From Arabiibacter massiliensis (lineage in GTDB: Bacteria > Actinomycetota > Coriobacteriia > Coriobacteriales > Eggerthellaceae), in contig NZ_LT827021.1 in NCBI RefSeq assembly GCF_900169505.1, forward strand, positions 496,001 to 560,000: a DNA stretch of 64,000 nt. Reading direction: 5' to 3'. This document shows positions 46,527 through 54,868 of this stretch, one piece after another. The notes beneath the pieces were generated by a model. The model had not been told where the DNA came from. It saw only the letters and a program-made list of their open reading frames with translations, and did no database searches. The position numbers were made by a program, and so were the translations under genes. Position 1 is the stretch's first letter. Each line of letters opens with the position of its first letter.

Positions 46527-46668
46527 AACTCCTTGTCGGAGCGCATACGGGCAGGTTGCGCGCGCAGGGCTGAATAGGTAGAATAACAGATGCAAATTTG
46601 ATGTTGATCGCCGAGCATATTGCATGAGCCAAACGCACGCGTAACGGACCAAACGAAAAAGGATATGC

Positions 46669-47019
46669 ATGTCCACTACTGATAACAAGCCGGACATCGG
46701 CTGCTTGAAGGTATCGTCGAAGTCGTCGCCCGCCTCCGTCGCCGGCGCCATCGCCGGCATGGTGAAGGACGGCGTGTGCGTCGAGATCCAGGCCGTGGGC
46801 GCCGGCGCGGTCAACCAGGCGGTGAAGGCCATCGCCATCTCGCGCGGCTTCCTGTCTCCCGTCGGCATCGAGATCGCGTGCGTCCCCTCGTTCGCCGACA
46901 TCGTCATCGACGGAGAGTACCGCACCGCCATCCGCTTCACCGTCGAGCCCCGCTATCTGCGCGGAACCGTTCCGGCCGCATCGGGCGGAGCCCAGCCGGG
47001 CAGCCCCGCCGCACGTTAG
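46669..47019 (+). CDS. spoVS: Stage V sporulation protein S (SpoVS)
   Basis: 116 residues. The SpoVS/Alba-like core LKVSSKSSPASVAGAIAGMVKDG, EIQAVGAGAVNQAVKAIAISRGFL and IRFTVEPR is complete, with a 25-residue Ala/Gly/Pro tail. SpoVS affects sporulation in Bacillus but is conserved in many non-sporulating bacteria, where it may bind nucleic acid. A TAGAAT box is near 46578. Confidence 0.95.
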   Translation: MSTTDNKPDIGCLKVSSKSSPASVAGAIAGMVKDGVCVEIQAVGAGAVNQAVKAIAISRGFLSPVGIEIACVPSFADIVIDGEYRTAIRFTVEPRYLRGTVPAASGGAQPGSPAAR

Positions 47020-47028
47020 ACCGCGCCC

Positions 47029-48390
47029 ATGCAGACCCCCTTCATGAACCTTACGTTCTGCATCCGCACGTTCGGATGCCAGATGAACAAGCACGACTCC
47101 GAGCGCATCGCCGGCATGCTGGAAGGCATGGGCGCGCTGCAGGTCGAGTCGATCGAGGACGCCGATATCGTCGCGTTCATGACCTGCTGCGTGCGCGAAG
47201 CCGCCGACACGCGCCTGTACGGCCAGGTGGCATCCCTCAAGAACGTGCCCCTGCGCGCGGGCTCGCCGCTCTCGAAGCGCGTCGTCGCCGTCGGCGGCTG
47301 CATCGGCCAGCGCGACGGGGAGAAGCTCGTCGACGCGCTGCCGCATCTCGACGTCGTGTTCGGCACGCACAACCTCGGCGCGCTGCCCCGGCTGCTCGAG
47401 GCCGCCATCGAGGAGGGCGGCCATCAGGTGGAGGTGCTCGATGCCGCCTCGTCGTTTCCCACCGAGCTGCCCACCGCGCGCGAGCACGACTGGGCGGCAT
47501 GGCTGCCCATCACCATCGGGTGCAACAACTTCTGTTCCTACTGCATCGTGCCCTACGTGCGCGGACGCGAGAAGTCCCGTCCGCTCGAGGACATCGTCGC
47601 GGAGGCCGAGCGCTACGTGGCCGCCGGTGTGAAGGAGATCACGCTTCTGGGGCAGAACGTGAACTCCTACGGGCGCGATCTGTACGGAAGCCCGCGCTTC
47701 GCGGCCGTGCTCGATGCGCTCGACGCCACCGGCATCGAGCGGCTGCGCTTCGCCACGAGCCACCCGAAGGACCTCACCGACGAGGTCATCGGCAAGTTCG
47801 CCACGCTGCGCTCGCTCATGCCGGCGCTGCACCTGCCCGTGCAGTCGGGCTCCGACGCGGTGCTCGCCGCCATGAACCGCCGCTACACGCGCGCGCACTA
47901 CTTGGGTTTGGTGCGGAAGCTCCGCGAGGCGCTGCCGGAGATCGCGCTTTCGACCGATATCATCGTCGGGTTCCCCGGCGAGACGGCGAAGGACTTCGAG
48001 GACACGTACCGTTTGGTGGACGAGGTGGGCTACCATCAGGTGTTCACGTTCATCTACTCCAAGCGCGAGGGCACGCCGGCCGCCTCGATCGAGGACGCGA
48101 CGCCGCGCGAGGTCGTGCAGCAGCGCTTCGACCGCCTCGTCGACCTCGTGCAGGAGCGCGCTTTCGAGGCGAACCAGGCCGATCTCGGCGCGGCGGTCGA
48201 CGTGCTCGTGGAGGGCGCGTCCAAGCGCGACGCGGGGCTGCTCGCGGGCAAGAGCCCGAAGAACCAGACCGTGCATGCGCCCGCGCCCGCCGGGGCAAGC
48301 GCCCAGGACCTCGCCGGAAGCATCGTCAAGGTGCGCGTCGACGAGGCGAAGACCTGGTACCTCGCCGGCGAGGTCGTGGATGGCCGCTGA
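47029..48390 (+). CDS. miaB: tRNA-2-methylthio-N6-dimethylallyladenosine synthase
   Basis: 453 residues. Cluster Cys in RTFGCQMNKHDSERIAGML, FMTCCVREAADTRLYGQ and VGGCIGQRDG; radical SAM CNNFCSYCIVPYVRGREKSR; C-terminal TRAM domain. It adds the methylthio group to i6A37 of tRNA made by MiaA, whose gene overlaps its end. The ATG at 47029 is used; an ATG at 47044 is also possible and neither has a clear ribosome site. Confidence 0.95.
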   Translation: MQTPFMNLTFCIRTFGCQMNKHDSERIAGMLEGMGALQVESIEDADIVAFMTCCVREAADTRLYGQVASLKNVPLRAGSPLSKRVVAVGGCIGQRDGEKLVDALPHLDVVFGTHNLGALPRLLEAAIEEGGHQVEVLDAASSFPTELPTAREHDWAAWLPITIGCNNFCSYCIVPYVRGREKSRPLEDIVAEAERYVAAGVKEITLLGQNVNSYGRDLYGSPRFAAVLDALDATGIERLRFATSHPKDLTDEVIGKFATLRSLMPALHLPVQSGSDAVLAAMNRRYTRAHYLGLVRKLREALPEIALSTDIIVGFPGETAKDFEDTYRLVDEVGYHQVFTFIYSKREGTPAASIEDATPREVVQQRFDRLVDLVQERAFEANQADLGAAVDVLVEGASKRDAGLLAGKSPKNQTVHAPAPAGASAQDLAGSIVKVRVDEAKTWYLAGEVVDGR

Positions 48391-49345
48391 TACCACGGCC
48401 CCTGAGTTCTCGCTTGTCGCGCCCGTCGTATGCGTCGTCGGGCCGACGGCGTCCGGCAAGTCCGACGTGGCGGCGCGCCTCGCGCGCGAGCTCGGGGGCG
48501 AGGTGGTGAGCGCCGACTCGATGCAGATCTACCGCGGCATGGACATCGGCACGGGCAAGCTCCCGCCCGCCGAGCGCCTCGTGCCCCATCACGGCCTGGA
48601 CCTCGTCGATCCGGGAGAGCCGTTCTCCGCGGCGCTGTTCCAAGAGTACGCGCGCGGGCGTTTCCGCGATATCGACGCGCGGGGGCGGCGTTGCGTGCTG
48701 TGCGGCGGGACGGGGTTCTACGTGCGCGCCGCCATCGACGGCTACGACTTTCCCGCGGGCGAGCAGGTGGGCAACCCTGTGCGCGAGCGGTGCATGCGCA
48801 TTGCCGAGGAGCAGGGAGCCGAGGCGCTCTGGCACCTCCTCGAGCGCCGCGACCCGGCGAGCGCGGCCATCATCCCTCCGGCCGACGTCAAGCGCGTCGC
48901 GCGTGCCTTCGAGCTTTTGGAGGACGGCGCGACCTATGCCGAGCAGCGCGCCAAGCTCTCGGCGATTCCCCAGGTGGTGCCCGCCGTCTTCCTCGGGCTT
49001 TCGGTCGATCCCGACATGCTGCGCGCCCGCATCGACGCGCGCGTCGATGCGATGATGGAGGCGGGGCTGGCAGACGAGGTGCGCGGGCTGCTCGCGCGCG
49101 GGTTCCGCGAGGGCATCACGGCGCCGCAGGCCATCGGGTACAAGGAGATCGCGGCCGCGCTCGACGGCGAGACGACCCTCGATGAGGCCGTGCAGCGCAT
49201 CAAGACGGCGACGCATCGCTACGCGAAGCGGCAGCGCACGTGGTTTCGCAAGGACGCGCGCATCCGCTGGATCGATGCCGACGCGGGCGATGCCGACGCG
49301 CTCGTCGTGGAGGCCCTCGCCCTGCTCGAGCGCTCGGACGCCTGA
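48380..49345 (+). CDS. miaA: tRNA dimethylallyltransferase
   Basis: 321 residues. P-loop VGPTASGKSDVAARLA, SADSMQIYRGMDIGTGKL, GGTGFYVRAAIDG, and QAIGYKEIAAAL with KRQRTWFRKDARIRW near the end. It prenylates A37 of tRNAs reading UNN codons. It overlaps miaB by 11 bases with GAGG upstream, so translation is coupled to the next enzyme of the same modification. Confidence 0.95.
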   Translation: MAADTTAPEFSLVAPVVCVVGPTASGKSDVAARLARELGGEVVSADSMQIYRGMDIGTGKLPPAERLVPHHGLDLVDPGEPFSAALFQEYARGRFRDIDARGRRCVLCGGTGFYVRAAIDGYDFPAGEQVGNPVRERCMRIAEEQGAEALWHLLERRDPASAAIIPPADVKRVARAFELLEDGATYAEQRAKLSAIPQVVPAVFLGLSVDPDMLRARIDARVDAMMEAGLADEVRGLLARGFREGITAPQAIGYKEIAAALDGETTLDEAVQRIKTATHRYAKRQRTWFRKDARIRWIDADAGDADALVVEALALLERSDA

Positions 49346-49458
49346 GGCAGGCGGGTCGGACGGCATCCGTTTCCCTGCGGTTTTCGGCGCGGCCGTCCTC
49401 TATGCTATGATGATGGCGCGCCGTTGAGCGCGGCCCTCCGTCGAGCGAAGGAGCATCC

Positions 49459-49473
49459 ATGCAGCCGAGGTGA
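49459..49473 (+). CDS. Possible 4-residue upstream ORF of hflX
   Basis: GAAGGAG (49447-49453) is followed by ATG CAG CCG AGG TGA, coding MQPR. It lies between a TATGAT box (49406-49411) and hflX. Such a mini-ORF with a strong ribosome site could control hflX by ribosome stalling, or be chance. Confidence 0.25.
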   Translation: MQPR

Positions 49474-49519
49474 TCGTTTCTCGTACCGTCTTGATCCGTC
49501 TCTGGGAAAGGATTGCCCC

Positions 49520-50836
49520 ATGTCAGAATTAGAATCCGTCATCATGCGCGGGATGGTTCCCGTCTCCGAGCAGCGCCGCGAGAAGGCGGTGCTCGTGGGC
49601 GTCGACCGCCCGGGCTCGACCTGGCCGCTCGCCTCGTCGCTCGCCGAGCTGGAGCGGCTCGTCGACACCGCCGGCGCCGACGTCGTGGCCGCGACGTCGC
49701 AGAAGCTCGATTCCCCGAATCCCAAAACGTTCGTCGGCACCGGCAAGGCCGAGGAGGTGGCGGAGCTCGCGCGTGCCCACGGGGCCGACCTCGTGGTGTT
49801 CGACGACGAGCTCACGCCCTCCCAGCAGGCCAACCTGGAGAAGGCCGTCGGCAAGGACGTCAAGGTCATCGACCGCACGGCGCTCATCCTGGACATCTTC
49901 GCCCTGCACGCCACCAGCAAGGAGGGCCGTCTGCAGGTGCGCCTCGCGCAGAACGAGTACCTGCTGCCGCGATTGCGCGGCATGTGGGCCCACCTGGCCT
50001 CCAACCGCATGGGCGGCGGCGTGGGGTCGCGCTTCGGCGAGGGCGAGAGCCAGCTGGAGGTCGACCGCCGCATGGTGCGCAAGCGCATCACGTCCATCAA
50101 GCGCGAACTCAAGCATCTGGCCGAGGTGCGGGCGGTTCAGCGCGAGAGCCGCTACGAGAGCGGCATGTTCAAGGTGGCGCTGGCCGGCTATACGAATGCA
50201 GGCAAGTCGAGCCTGCTCAACCGTCTGACGAACGCCGACGTGCTCGCCTACGACAAGCTGTTCGCCACGCTCGACTCCACCACGCGCAAGTTCGTGCTGC
50301 CCGAGGGACGCGAGATCACCATAACCGACACGGTGGGATTCATCCAGAAGCTGCCGACCACGCTCGTGGAGGCGTTCAAATCAACGCTCGACGAGATAAC
50401 GGGCGCCGACCTGGTGCTTCACGTGGTGGATGCCTCGTCGGAGGAGTACGCTTCGCAGATAGCCGCCGTCGAGGACGTGCTCGGCCAGATCCATGCGCAG
50501 GACCTCGGGCGCGTGCTCGTGTTCAACAAGTGCGACCTGCTCGACGACGAGGCGCTTGCAGCCCTCAAAGCGCGCCATTCCCAGGCGCAGTTCGTGTCGG
50601 CGGCGACGGGGGAGGGCACTGCCGAGCTGATCGACCACATCGCCCGCGTCGCCTCGGCCCACGACGAGCATCTCGACGTGCTCGTGCCCTACAGCCGCGG
50701 CGACCTCGTGTCGGTGGCTCATGAGCGCTGCCATATCCTGTCGGAAACGCACGAAGAGGGCGGCACGCGCATCGTCATGCTGGCAGCGCCTTCCTATGCC
50801 GGATCGTTCAGGCCCTTCGCGGTGGAAAGAGGCTGA
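49520..50836 (+). CDS. hflX: Ribosome-associated GTPase HflX
   Basis: 438 residues. The HflX N-terminal domain (KTFVGTGKAEEVAELA, ELTPSQQANLEKAVG, DRTALILDIFALHATSKEGRLQV) and G domain: G1 GYTNAGKSSLLNRL, G3 DTVGFIQKLPT, G4 NKCD. HflX splits stalled ribosomes in stress. The ATG at 49520 with GAAAGGA upstream is chosen over the longer frame. Confidence 0.96.
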   Translation: MSELESVIMRGMVPVSEQRREKAVLVGVDRPGSTWPLASSLAELERLVDTAGADVVAATSQKLDSPNPKTFVGTGKAEEVAELARAHGADLVVFDDELTPSQQANLEKAVGKDVKVIDRTALILDIFALHATSKEGRLQVRLAQNEYLLPRLRGMWAHLASNRMGGGVGSRFGEGESQLEVDRRMVRKRITSIKRELKHLAEVRAVQRESRYESGMFKVALAGYTNAGKSSLLNRLTNADVLAYDKLFATLDSTTRKFVLPEGREITITDTVGFIQKLPTTLVEAFKSTLDEITGADLVLHVVDASSEEYASQIAAVEDVLGQIHAQDLGRVLVFNKCDLLDDEALAALKARHSQAQFVSAATGEGTAELIDHIARVASAHDEHLDVLVPYSRGDLVSVAHERCHILSETHEEGGTRIVMLAAPSYAGSFRPFAVERG

Positions 50837-50860
50837 GCGCCCGCGTCCGACGCTCCTGAC

Positions 50861-50902
50861 GACGCCCCCTCGACGACGGCTCTCCCGTGTCGAGGGGGCG
50901 TC
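50861..50902. terminator. Bidirectional terminator between hflX and lexA
   Basis: A 14-base perfect stem (GACGCCCCCTCGAC at 50861-50874 with its complement at 50889-50902) lies between the convergent ends of hflX and lexA. Confidence 0.85.
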
Positions 50903-50908
50903 GGGCAT

Positions 50909-51547
50909 TTACAGGCGGCGGAAGACCGCGACCACCTTGCCCGCGATGGCGCAGTCGGTGGTGATGATGGGCTCCATCGTGGAGTTCTCGGGCTGCAGGC
51001 GGATATGGTCGGGCTCCTTGTAGAAGCGCTTGACCGTGGCACCGTCGTCGACGATGGCCACCACGATGTCGCCGTTGTTCGCCACCGGCTGCTCCTTCAC
51101 CACGACGTAGTCTCCGTCGTTGATGCCGGCTTCGATCATGCTCTCGCCGCGCACCGACAAGAGGAAGGAGGGCGAGTCGCCCACGATGTCGGTGGGGAGC
51201 GAGATCGTGTCGGTGATGTTCTCCTCGGCGAGAATGGGCGAGCCGGCCGCCACGTTGCCCACCAGCGGCACGTTCACGATCTTGCTGAAGCACGGCTGCA
51301 CGATGTTCGTGGCGAGCGCCGCGTCCTCGAGCGGATAGGTGAGCGCGATGGAGCGCGACTTGAGGGGATCGCGCTTGATGAGGCCCTTCTCCTCGAGCGC
51401 CTTGAGGTGCACGTGGACGGTGGAGGGGGAGGAGAGGCCCAAGGTCTGGCACACCTCGCGCACGGTGGGGCCGTAGCCCTTCTCGCGGATGCAATCCTCG
51501 ATGCAGCTGAGAACCGCTTGCTGACGCTTCGTCACTTTCTCGGACAT
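50909..51547 (-). CDS. lexA: LexA repressor
   Basis: 212 residues. N-terminal winged helix (KRQQAVLSCIEDCIREKGYGP, VREVCQTLGLSSPSTVHVHLKALEEKG), self-cleavage site Ala101-Gly102 (NVAAGSP), catalytic Ser136 (VRGESM) and Lys173 (ATVKRF). It represses SOS genes until RecA filaments induce self-cleavage. AAAGGA precedes the ATG. It faces a small divergent gene across a promoter region with three LexA boxes. Confidence 0.97.
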   Translation of the reverse strand: MSEKVTKRQQAVLSCIEDCIREKGYGPTVREVCQTLGLSSPSTVHVHLKALEEKGLIKRDPLKSRSIALTYPLEDAALATNIVQPCFSKIVNVPLVGNVAAGSPILAEENITDTISLPTDIVGDSPSFLLSVRGESMIEAGINDGDYVVVKEQPVANNGDIVVAIVDDGATVKRFYKEPDHIRLQPENSTMEPIITTDCAIAGKVVAVFRRL

Positions 51548-51567
51548 TTCTCGTCCTTTCCTTCAAC

Positions 51568-51637
51568 CGAACAAATGTTTTAAAACTTGTTGACATGAAC
51601 CTTTGTTCGGACTATTATATATGCGAACATAGGTTCT
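51568..51637. promoter_or_regulatory. lexA divergent promoter with three LexA boxes
   Basis: Boxes at 51568-51581 (CGAACAAATGTTTT, 13 of 14 to CGAACRNRYGTTYG), 51596-51609 (TGAACCTTTGTTCG, 11 of 14) and 51624-51637 (CGAACATAGGTTCT, 12 of 14). For the + gene, TTGACA (51590-51595) and TATTAT (51613-51618) have an ideal 17-base spacer, with the second box inside it. Confidence 0.85.
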
Positions 51638-51661
51638 ACGCAAGAGCAAGGAGCAAGAAAG

Positions 51662-51970
51662 ATGAAGAATTTCGCGATGCGCTATCCAGTGAACGGCACC
51701 TCCGCGCTGCAGCCGAAGCTTTCTCATCCGTCTTCCAGCCGGGGGACCATCATCAAGTTCCCGGCACAAGCCGCTCCCTGCGCGGCCCATGGCTCCCTCG
51801 GCGCTCAGCGTTGCGGCGCGCGCGATAGGATCCTCGGCTCGGAACTGGTCCGCAGCCTACGTTACGGCACTGCGAAAGGCCGCTCCTACGACCGCATCGC
51901 GCCATGGCAGGCGGTTGTCGCCGGCATCGTGTTCGCGGCGGTCGCGCTCCTGGCCGTGCTCGGCGTCTGA
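51662..51970 (+). CDS. SOS-controlled small C-terminally anchored membrane protein
   Basis: 102 residues. A polar, basic, Pro/Ser-rich N-terminus of about 75 residues, then one C-terminal membrane helix (WQAVVAGIVFAAVALLAVLG). No LysM or other domain is seen. AAGGAGC precedes the ATG. The gene is divergent from lexA and has a near-consensus promoter covered by LexA boxes, so it should be induced by DNA damage. In Bacillus yneA and in Corynebacterium divS hold the equivalent place and block cell division; by position this may be an unrelated functional analogue. Confidence 0.7.
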   Translation: MKNFAMRYPVNGTSALQPKLSHPSSSRGTIIKFPAQAAPCAAHGSLGAQRCGARDRILGSELVRSLRYGTAKGRSYDRIAPWQAVVAGIVFAAVALLAVLGV

Positions 51971-52017
51971 AGGCCGGCGGGAGGGTTTTTTGCGCGATTC
52001 TCTTTCGTCAATTGAGC

Positions 52018-52033
52018 CACAATATATAGTGTG
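52018..52033 (+). promoter_or_regulatory. NrdR box upstream of nrdR
   Basis: CACAATATATAGTGTG fits the NrdR box consensus ACACWATATATWGTGT closely in its core. A single box is visible, 35 bases before nrdR; the second box of a typical pair was not found. It suggests autoregulation. Confidence 0.65.
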
Positions 52034-52067
52034 CTAGGCTGATCGGAAAGCGATCTAAGGAGCCTGA

Positions 52068-52514
52068 ATGCGCTGTCCTTCCTGCGGCAACCCCGAATCG
52101 AAAGTGGTCGATTCGCGACCTTCCGAAGACGGCACGGCCATACGCCGCCGCCGCGAATGCCTCGACTGCGGAAGGCGTTTCACTACCTACGAGCGGCTGG
52201 GGGAGAACCCGCTCATCGTCATCAAGACGGACGGTTCCTCGGAGGCCTACGATAGACAGAAGCTCATGCGGGGCCTGCTGATCGCGTGCGCCAAGCGCCC
52301 GATCGCGCCCGAGCAGATCGCGGCCCTCATCGACAGCATCGAGGCCGAGCTGCGCAACGCGTCGAAGACCGAGATCGGCTCGAAGGAGCTCGGCGACATG
52401 GCGCTCGTGCGCCTCGCGAAGCTCGACGACGTCGCGTACGTGCGCTTCGCGAGCGTGTACAAGGACTTCCAGAACGTCGAGGAGTTCTCCGCCGCGTTGG
52501 AGGAGCTGCGCTGA
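52068..52514 (+). CDS. nrdR: Transcriptional repressor NrdR
   Basis: 148 residues. N-terminal zinc ribbon ([20 protein letters not shown], then [13 protein letters not shown]) and an ATP-cone domain ([20 protein letters not shown]). NrdR senses ATP/dATP and represses ribonucleotide reductase genes, none of which is in the window. The stop overlaps the dut ATG, coupling two functions in dNTP balance. Confidence 0.96.
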   Translation: MRCPSCGNPESKVVDSRPSEDGTAIRRRRECLDCGRRFTTYERLGENPLIVIKTDGSSEAYDRQKLMRGLLIACAKRPIAPEQIAALIDSIEAELRNASKTEIGSKELGDMALVRLAKLDDVAYVRFASVYKDFQNVEEFSAALEELR

Positions 52515-52960
52515 TGGCCGTCCTCCGCGTGCCCCTGCAAAGGCTCGATCCCGATCTTCCCGCGCCCGCCTACGCCTATGCAGGCGATGCCGGCGTCGAT
52601 CTGCGCTCCACCTGCGACGTGCTGCTCCAGCCCTTCGAGCGAAAGCTCGTGCCCTGCGGCATCGCGCTCGCCATCCCGCGCGGATACGCCGGGTTCGTGC
52701 TGCCTCGCAGCGGCCTCGCCATCAAGCACGGCGTGTCCCTCGTGAACGCGCCCGGGCTCATCGACAGCGACTACCGCGGCGAGGTGGGGGTCGTCCTCGT
52801 GAACCTCGATGCGCACGAGCCGTTCGCCGTGAAGCGGGGGGATCGCATCGCGCAGCTCGTCGTGCTCCAGGTCCCGGCGGTCGAGTTCGATCCGAGCGAG
52901 GAGCTGCCCGAGACCGAGCGCGGCGCGGGCGGCTTCGGCAGCAGCGGCGTGAGGATGTAA
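52514..52960 (+). CDS. dut: dUTP diphosphatase
   Basis: 148 residues with all five trimeric dUTPase motifs: [49 protein letters not shown] and [12 protein letters not shown]. It removes dUTP and makes dUMP for dTMP synthesis. It overlaps nrdR by one base (TGATG). Confidence 0.96.
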   Translation: MAVLRVPLQRLDPDLPAPAYAYAGDAGVDLRSTCDVLLQPFERKLVPCGIALAIPRGYAGFVLPRSGLAIKHGVSLVNAPGLIDSDYRGEVGVVLVNLDAHEPFAVKRGDRIAQLVVLQVPAVEFDPSEELPETERGAGGFGSSGVRM

Positions 52961-52964
52961 GGAG

Positions 52965-53029
52965 CGTTAGAGTAACTCTAACGTGAAAACCGTCGAAGAG
53001 AACGGTTGCTTAGAGTTACTCTAAGCAAC
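52965..53029. promoter_or_regulatory. Two palindromic MerR-type operators
   Basis: Site 1: CGTTAGAGTAACTCTAACG at 52965-52983, a perfect 19-base palindrome. Site 2: 53005-53029, a perfect 25-base palindrome with the core TTAGAGTTACTCTAA. The shared core TTAGAGT-N-ACTCTAA is typical of MerR-family operators. The merR gene begins 18 bases later. Confidence 0.75.
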
Positions 53030-53046
53030 AACCGGGGAAGGCGACG

Positions 53047-53481
53047 ATGGCCGACGAGGAGCGAAGCGGTTTCGAGGAGCATGGCGATGCGAGCGTCCTG
53101 CCGTGCTTCGGCATCGCCGAGGTCGCCGACCAGACGGGCATCTCGGCCTTCACGATCCGCTACTACGACAAATGCGGTTTCTTCCCGAACCTGGCGCGCG
53201 ACCACCGCGGGATCCGCACGTTCTCGAAAGCCGACATCGCCCAGCTTTACTTCGTCGATGCGCTCCGCAAAAGCGGATTGTCCATCGAGGGCATTCAGTA
53301 CTACGTGAAGCTTCAGAGGCGCGGCGCGCGCTCGGTCGACGAGCGGCGCGATATCGTACTCGCGCAGGAGACGGTGCTCGAGTACCAGTTGGCCGAGCTT
53401 CAGGAGTGCCTCGGCCGTCTTCGCGCGGCGGGTGTGGAATTGTCTGCGGATCGACCCGGCGGCCGGCCCGCAATGCTATAG
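53047..53481 (+). CDS. MerR family transcriptional regulator
   Basis: 144 residues. Winged HTH (FGIAEVADQTGISAFTIRYYDKCGFFPNLARDHRGIRTF, SKADIAQLYFVDALRKSGLSIEGI) and a coiled-coil helix for dimerisation. There is no Cys-rich metal-binding end, so an organic or aldehyde signal is more likely than a metal. Two palindromes upstream suggest autoregulation. A third copy of the core lies at 54713-54727. Confidence 0.9.
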   Translation: MADEERSGFEEHGDASVLPCFGIAEVADQTGISAFTIRYYDKCGFFPNLARDHRGIRTFSKADIAQLYFVDALRKSGLSIEGIQYYVKLQRRGARSVDERRDIVLAQETVLEYQLAELQECLGRLRAAGVELSADRPGGRPAML

Positions 53482-53626
53482 TACCCGTTTGAGCGAAGAG
53501 AAAACGCCGATTTCCATGACCTAGGAGTCGTCCGAGGGCAAGATAGGGCCTTAGAACGGCTCTCAGAGCCTCGTTTATAAAACCCCAGGTCAGAGGCATG
53601 AAAAATCGACCTATTGAAGGATTGCC

Positions 53627-54100
53627 ATGAGCGACAGCGACAATTTGCCTCCCGAGCCCCCTCGTCCGCCTCGAAACGGGGCCGAACCCGATCCCGACGA
53701 GCGCCAGCCCGGCCTTTCGCCGAGCCTGCAGCCGAACGTGCTCGACATGCAGCAGCTGAAGAAGGCCCAGACGCTCGTGATGGTGGCGAACATCGCCGGC
53801 CCGGTGTCGCTCTTCCTGGGCGGCGTGCTGCTGAGCACGGTCGGACTCGTGTGCGCCATCGTTGCGAACTCACGGCTCAAGCAGTTGGTGACGAGGACGA
53901 CGCGCGTCGGGGCGGCTGCCGCGCTGTTGAAGCGCTCGAGCGCCGTCGGCATCGTCTTGTGCGCCATCGCGCTCGTGCTCAACGGGATTTCCTTCTTCAT
54001 CTTGCTGCCCGAGGTCATGCAGATGATGGAAAGCGGAGACTACGCCGGCTTCGCAATGGACCCCGGAAGCGGAGCCGCAGGGTCATCAACCTGGGGCTAG
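53627..54100 (+). CDS. Two-helix membrane protein with Pro-rich N-terminus
   Basis: 157 residues. Pro/Asp-rich N-terminus of about 45 residues, helix 1 (VANIAGPVSLFLGGVLLSTVG region), a basic loop, helix 2 (AVGIVLCAIALVLNGISFFIL). GAAGGATTG precedes the ATG. The layout resembles DUF4190-like proteins; function unknown. Confidence 0.75.
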   Translation: MSDSDNLPPEPPRPPRNGAEPDPDERQPGLSPSLQPNVLDMQQLKKAQTLVMVANIAGPVSLFLGGVLLSTVGLVCAIVANSRLKQLVTRTTRVGAAAALLKRSSAVGIVLCAIALVLNGISFFILLPEVMQMMESGDYAGFAMDPGSGAAGSSTWG

Positions 54101-54243
54101 CGTAGGCGCATTTCGAGAAATACCGTCTTGAGCCGATCGAACAGCGTTTTGCGAGATGAGGGCTCGATGCAAATTTCATTTTTCACTGCATGATCCGAAA
54201 AGACCAATGCGAATGAGAAGCTGATATGCAGGTGTTTCTCCAT
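54097..54243 (-). CDS. Candidate 48-residue protein
   Basis: MEKHLHISFSFALVFSDHAV continues to a basic end (FDRLKTVFLEMRLR). AAGGAGC lies six bases upstream of the ATG at 54243. Codon use is AT-richer than in neighbouring genes, as is the whole region 54100-54350, which hints at transferred DNA. It overlaps the end of the previous gene by four bases. It could be a remnant of a longer gene. Confidence 0.4.
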   Translation of the reverse strand: MEKHLHISFSFALVFSDHAVKNEICIEPSSRKTLFDRLKTVFLEMRLR

Positions 54244-54456
54244 TAGACGCTCCTTCGCGAATCCCTCTGCAATATGATAAATCAGATTCCTTAATATTGT
54301 ATGTCCATTTTGATGATAACATGTCTTATGTAAAGTCAGGGAATGGCAGATGCGGCGGCGGGATGCGGGATGGGAACTGAGATTGGCAGAGCTGTCGTAC
54401 CTCCTCCCCCTGTAGATCGTTTTGCACATGGCGTACAACCGGATCCTTTCCACTGT

Positions 54457-54652
54457 TGCACGTAAATCTGGGTTGCTCGACACAAAAAACCTCGGCGTGA
54501 AAGGTCCGGAAGCAAAAACGGACGCGCATCGGCTCCCCTGAGCGGAAGGCTTCCAGCGTTTTCCCAGGTCGCGAAAAACCGGAGGCTGCTCGGCCCGCCG
54601 GGATCCTTTCACGCCGAGGTTTTTTGTGCGGAAGAAGCATGATGCGCGTGCA
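54457..54652. repeat. 196-bp element with long terminal inverted repeats, copy B
   Basis: Inverted relative to copy A (22450-22645) and exactly as long. Arms begin TGCACGTAAATC and end in GCGTGCA; the inner arms (ACAAAAAACCTCGGCGTG) pair perfectly. Where B differs from A in the stem, the opposite strand has changed to match. Confidence 0.85.
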
Positions 54653-54712
54653 GCGTTGCTTCAGAGCCCCTGTTCTCCACTATCGCGTTGCAAAGCGATA
54701 AACGGAAGCCTC

Positions 54713-54727
54713 TTAGAGTAACTCTAA
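54713..54727. promoter_or_regulatory. Third MerR-type operator core
   Basis: TTAGAGTAACTCTAA, identical to the core of the site at 52965. It lies 142 bases upstream of the lipoprotein gene at 54869, which may be a target. Confidence 0.5.
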
Positions 54728-54868
54728 CGTAAGTGTCAGGCTGCTGGAGCTTCTTTGTTGAACCGGCGGTTGACTGCGCGCCCTTCCTCGGGCTGCTCGG
54801 CATAGACGGATGCGCTTCTATGCCGTATGCTTGCACCACGCGCTTTTCATAAGGAGAGGAGAGGGAGC

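Larger units (their letters stand above)
54244..54868. other. AT-richer gene-free region
   Basis: About 625 bases without a credible gene. It holds copy B of the 196-bp element (54457-54652) and a MerR-type operator core (54713-54727). The stretch 54260-54340 is clearly AT-rich for this genome. Confidence 0.5.

Noticed and set aside
54244..54612. Longer minus-strand ORF covering the 196-bp element
   Set aside because: Its upstream half is translated repeat; only the last 48 codons have a ribosome site.
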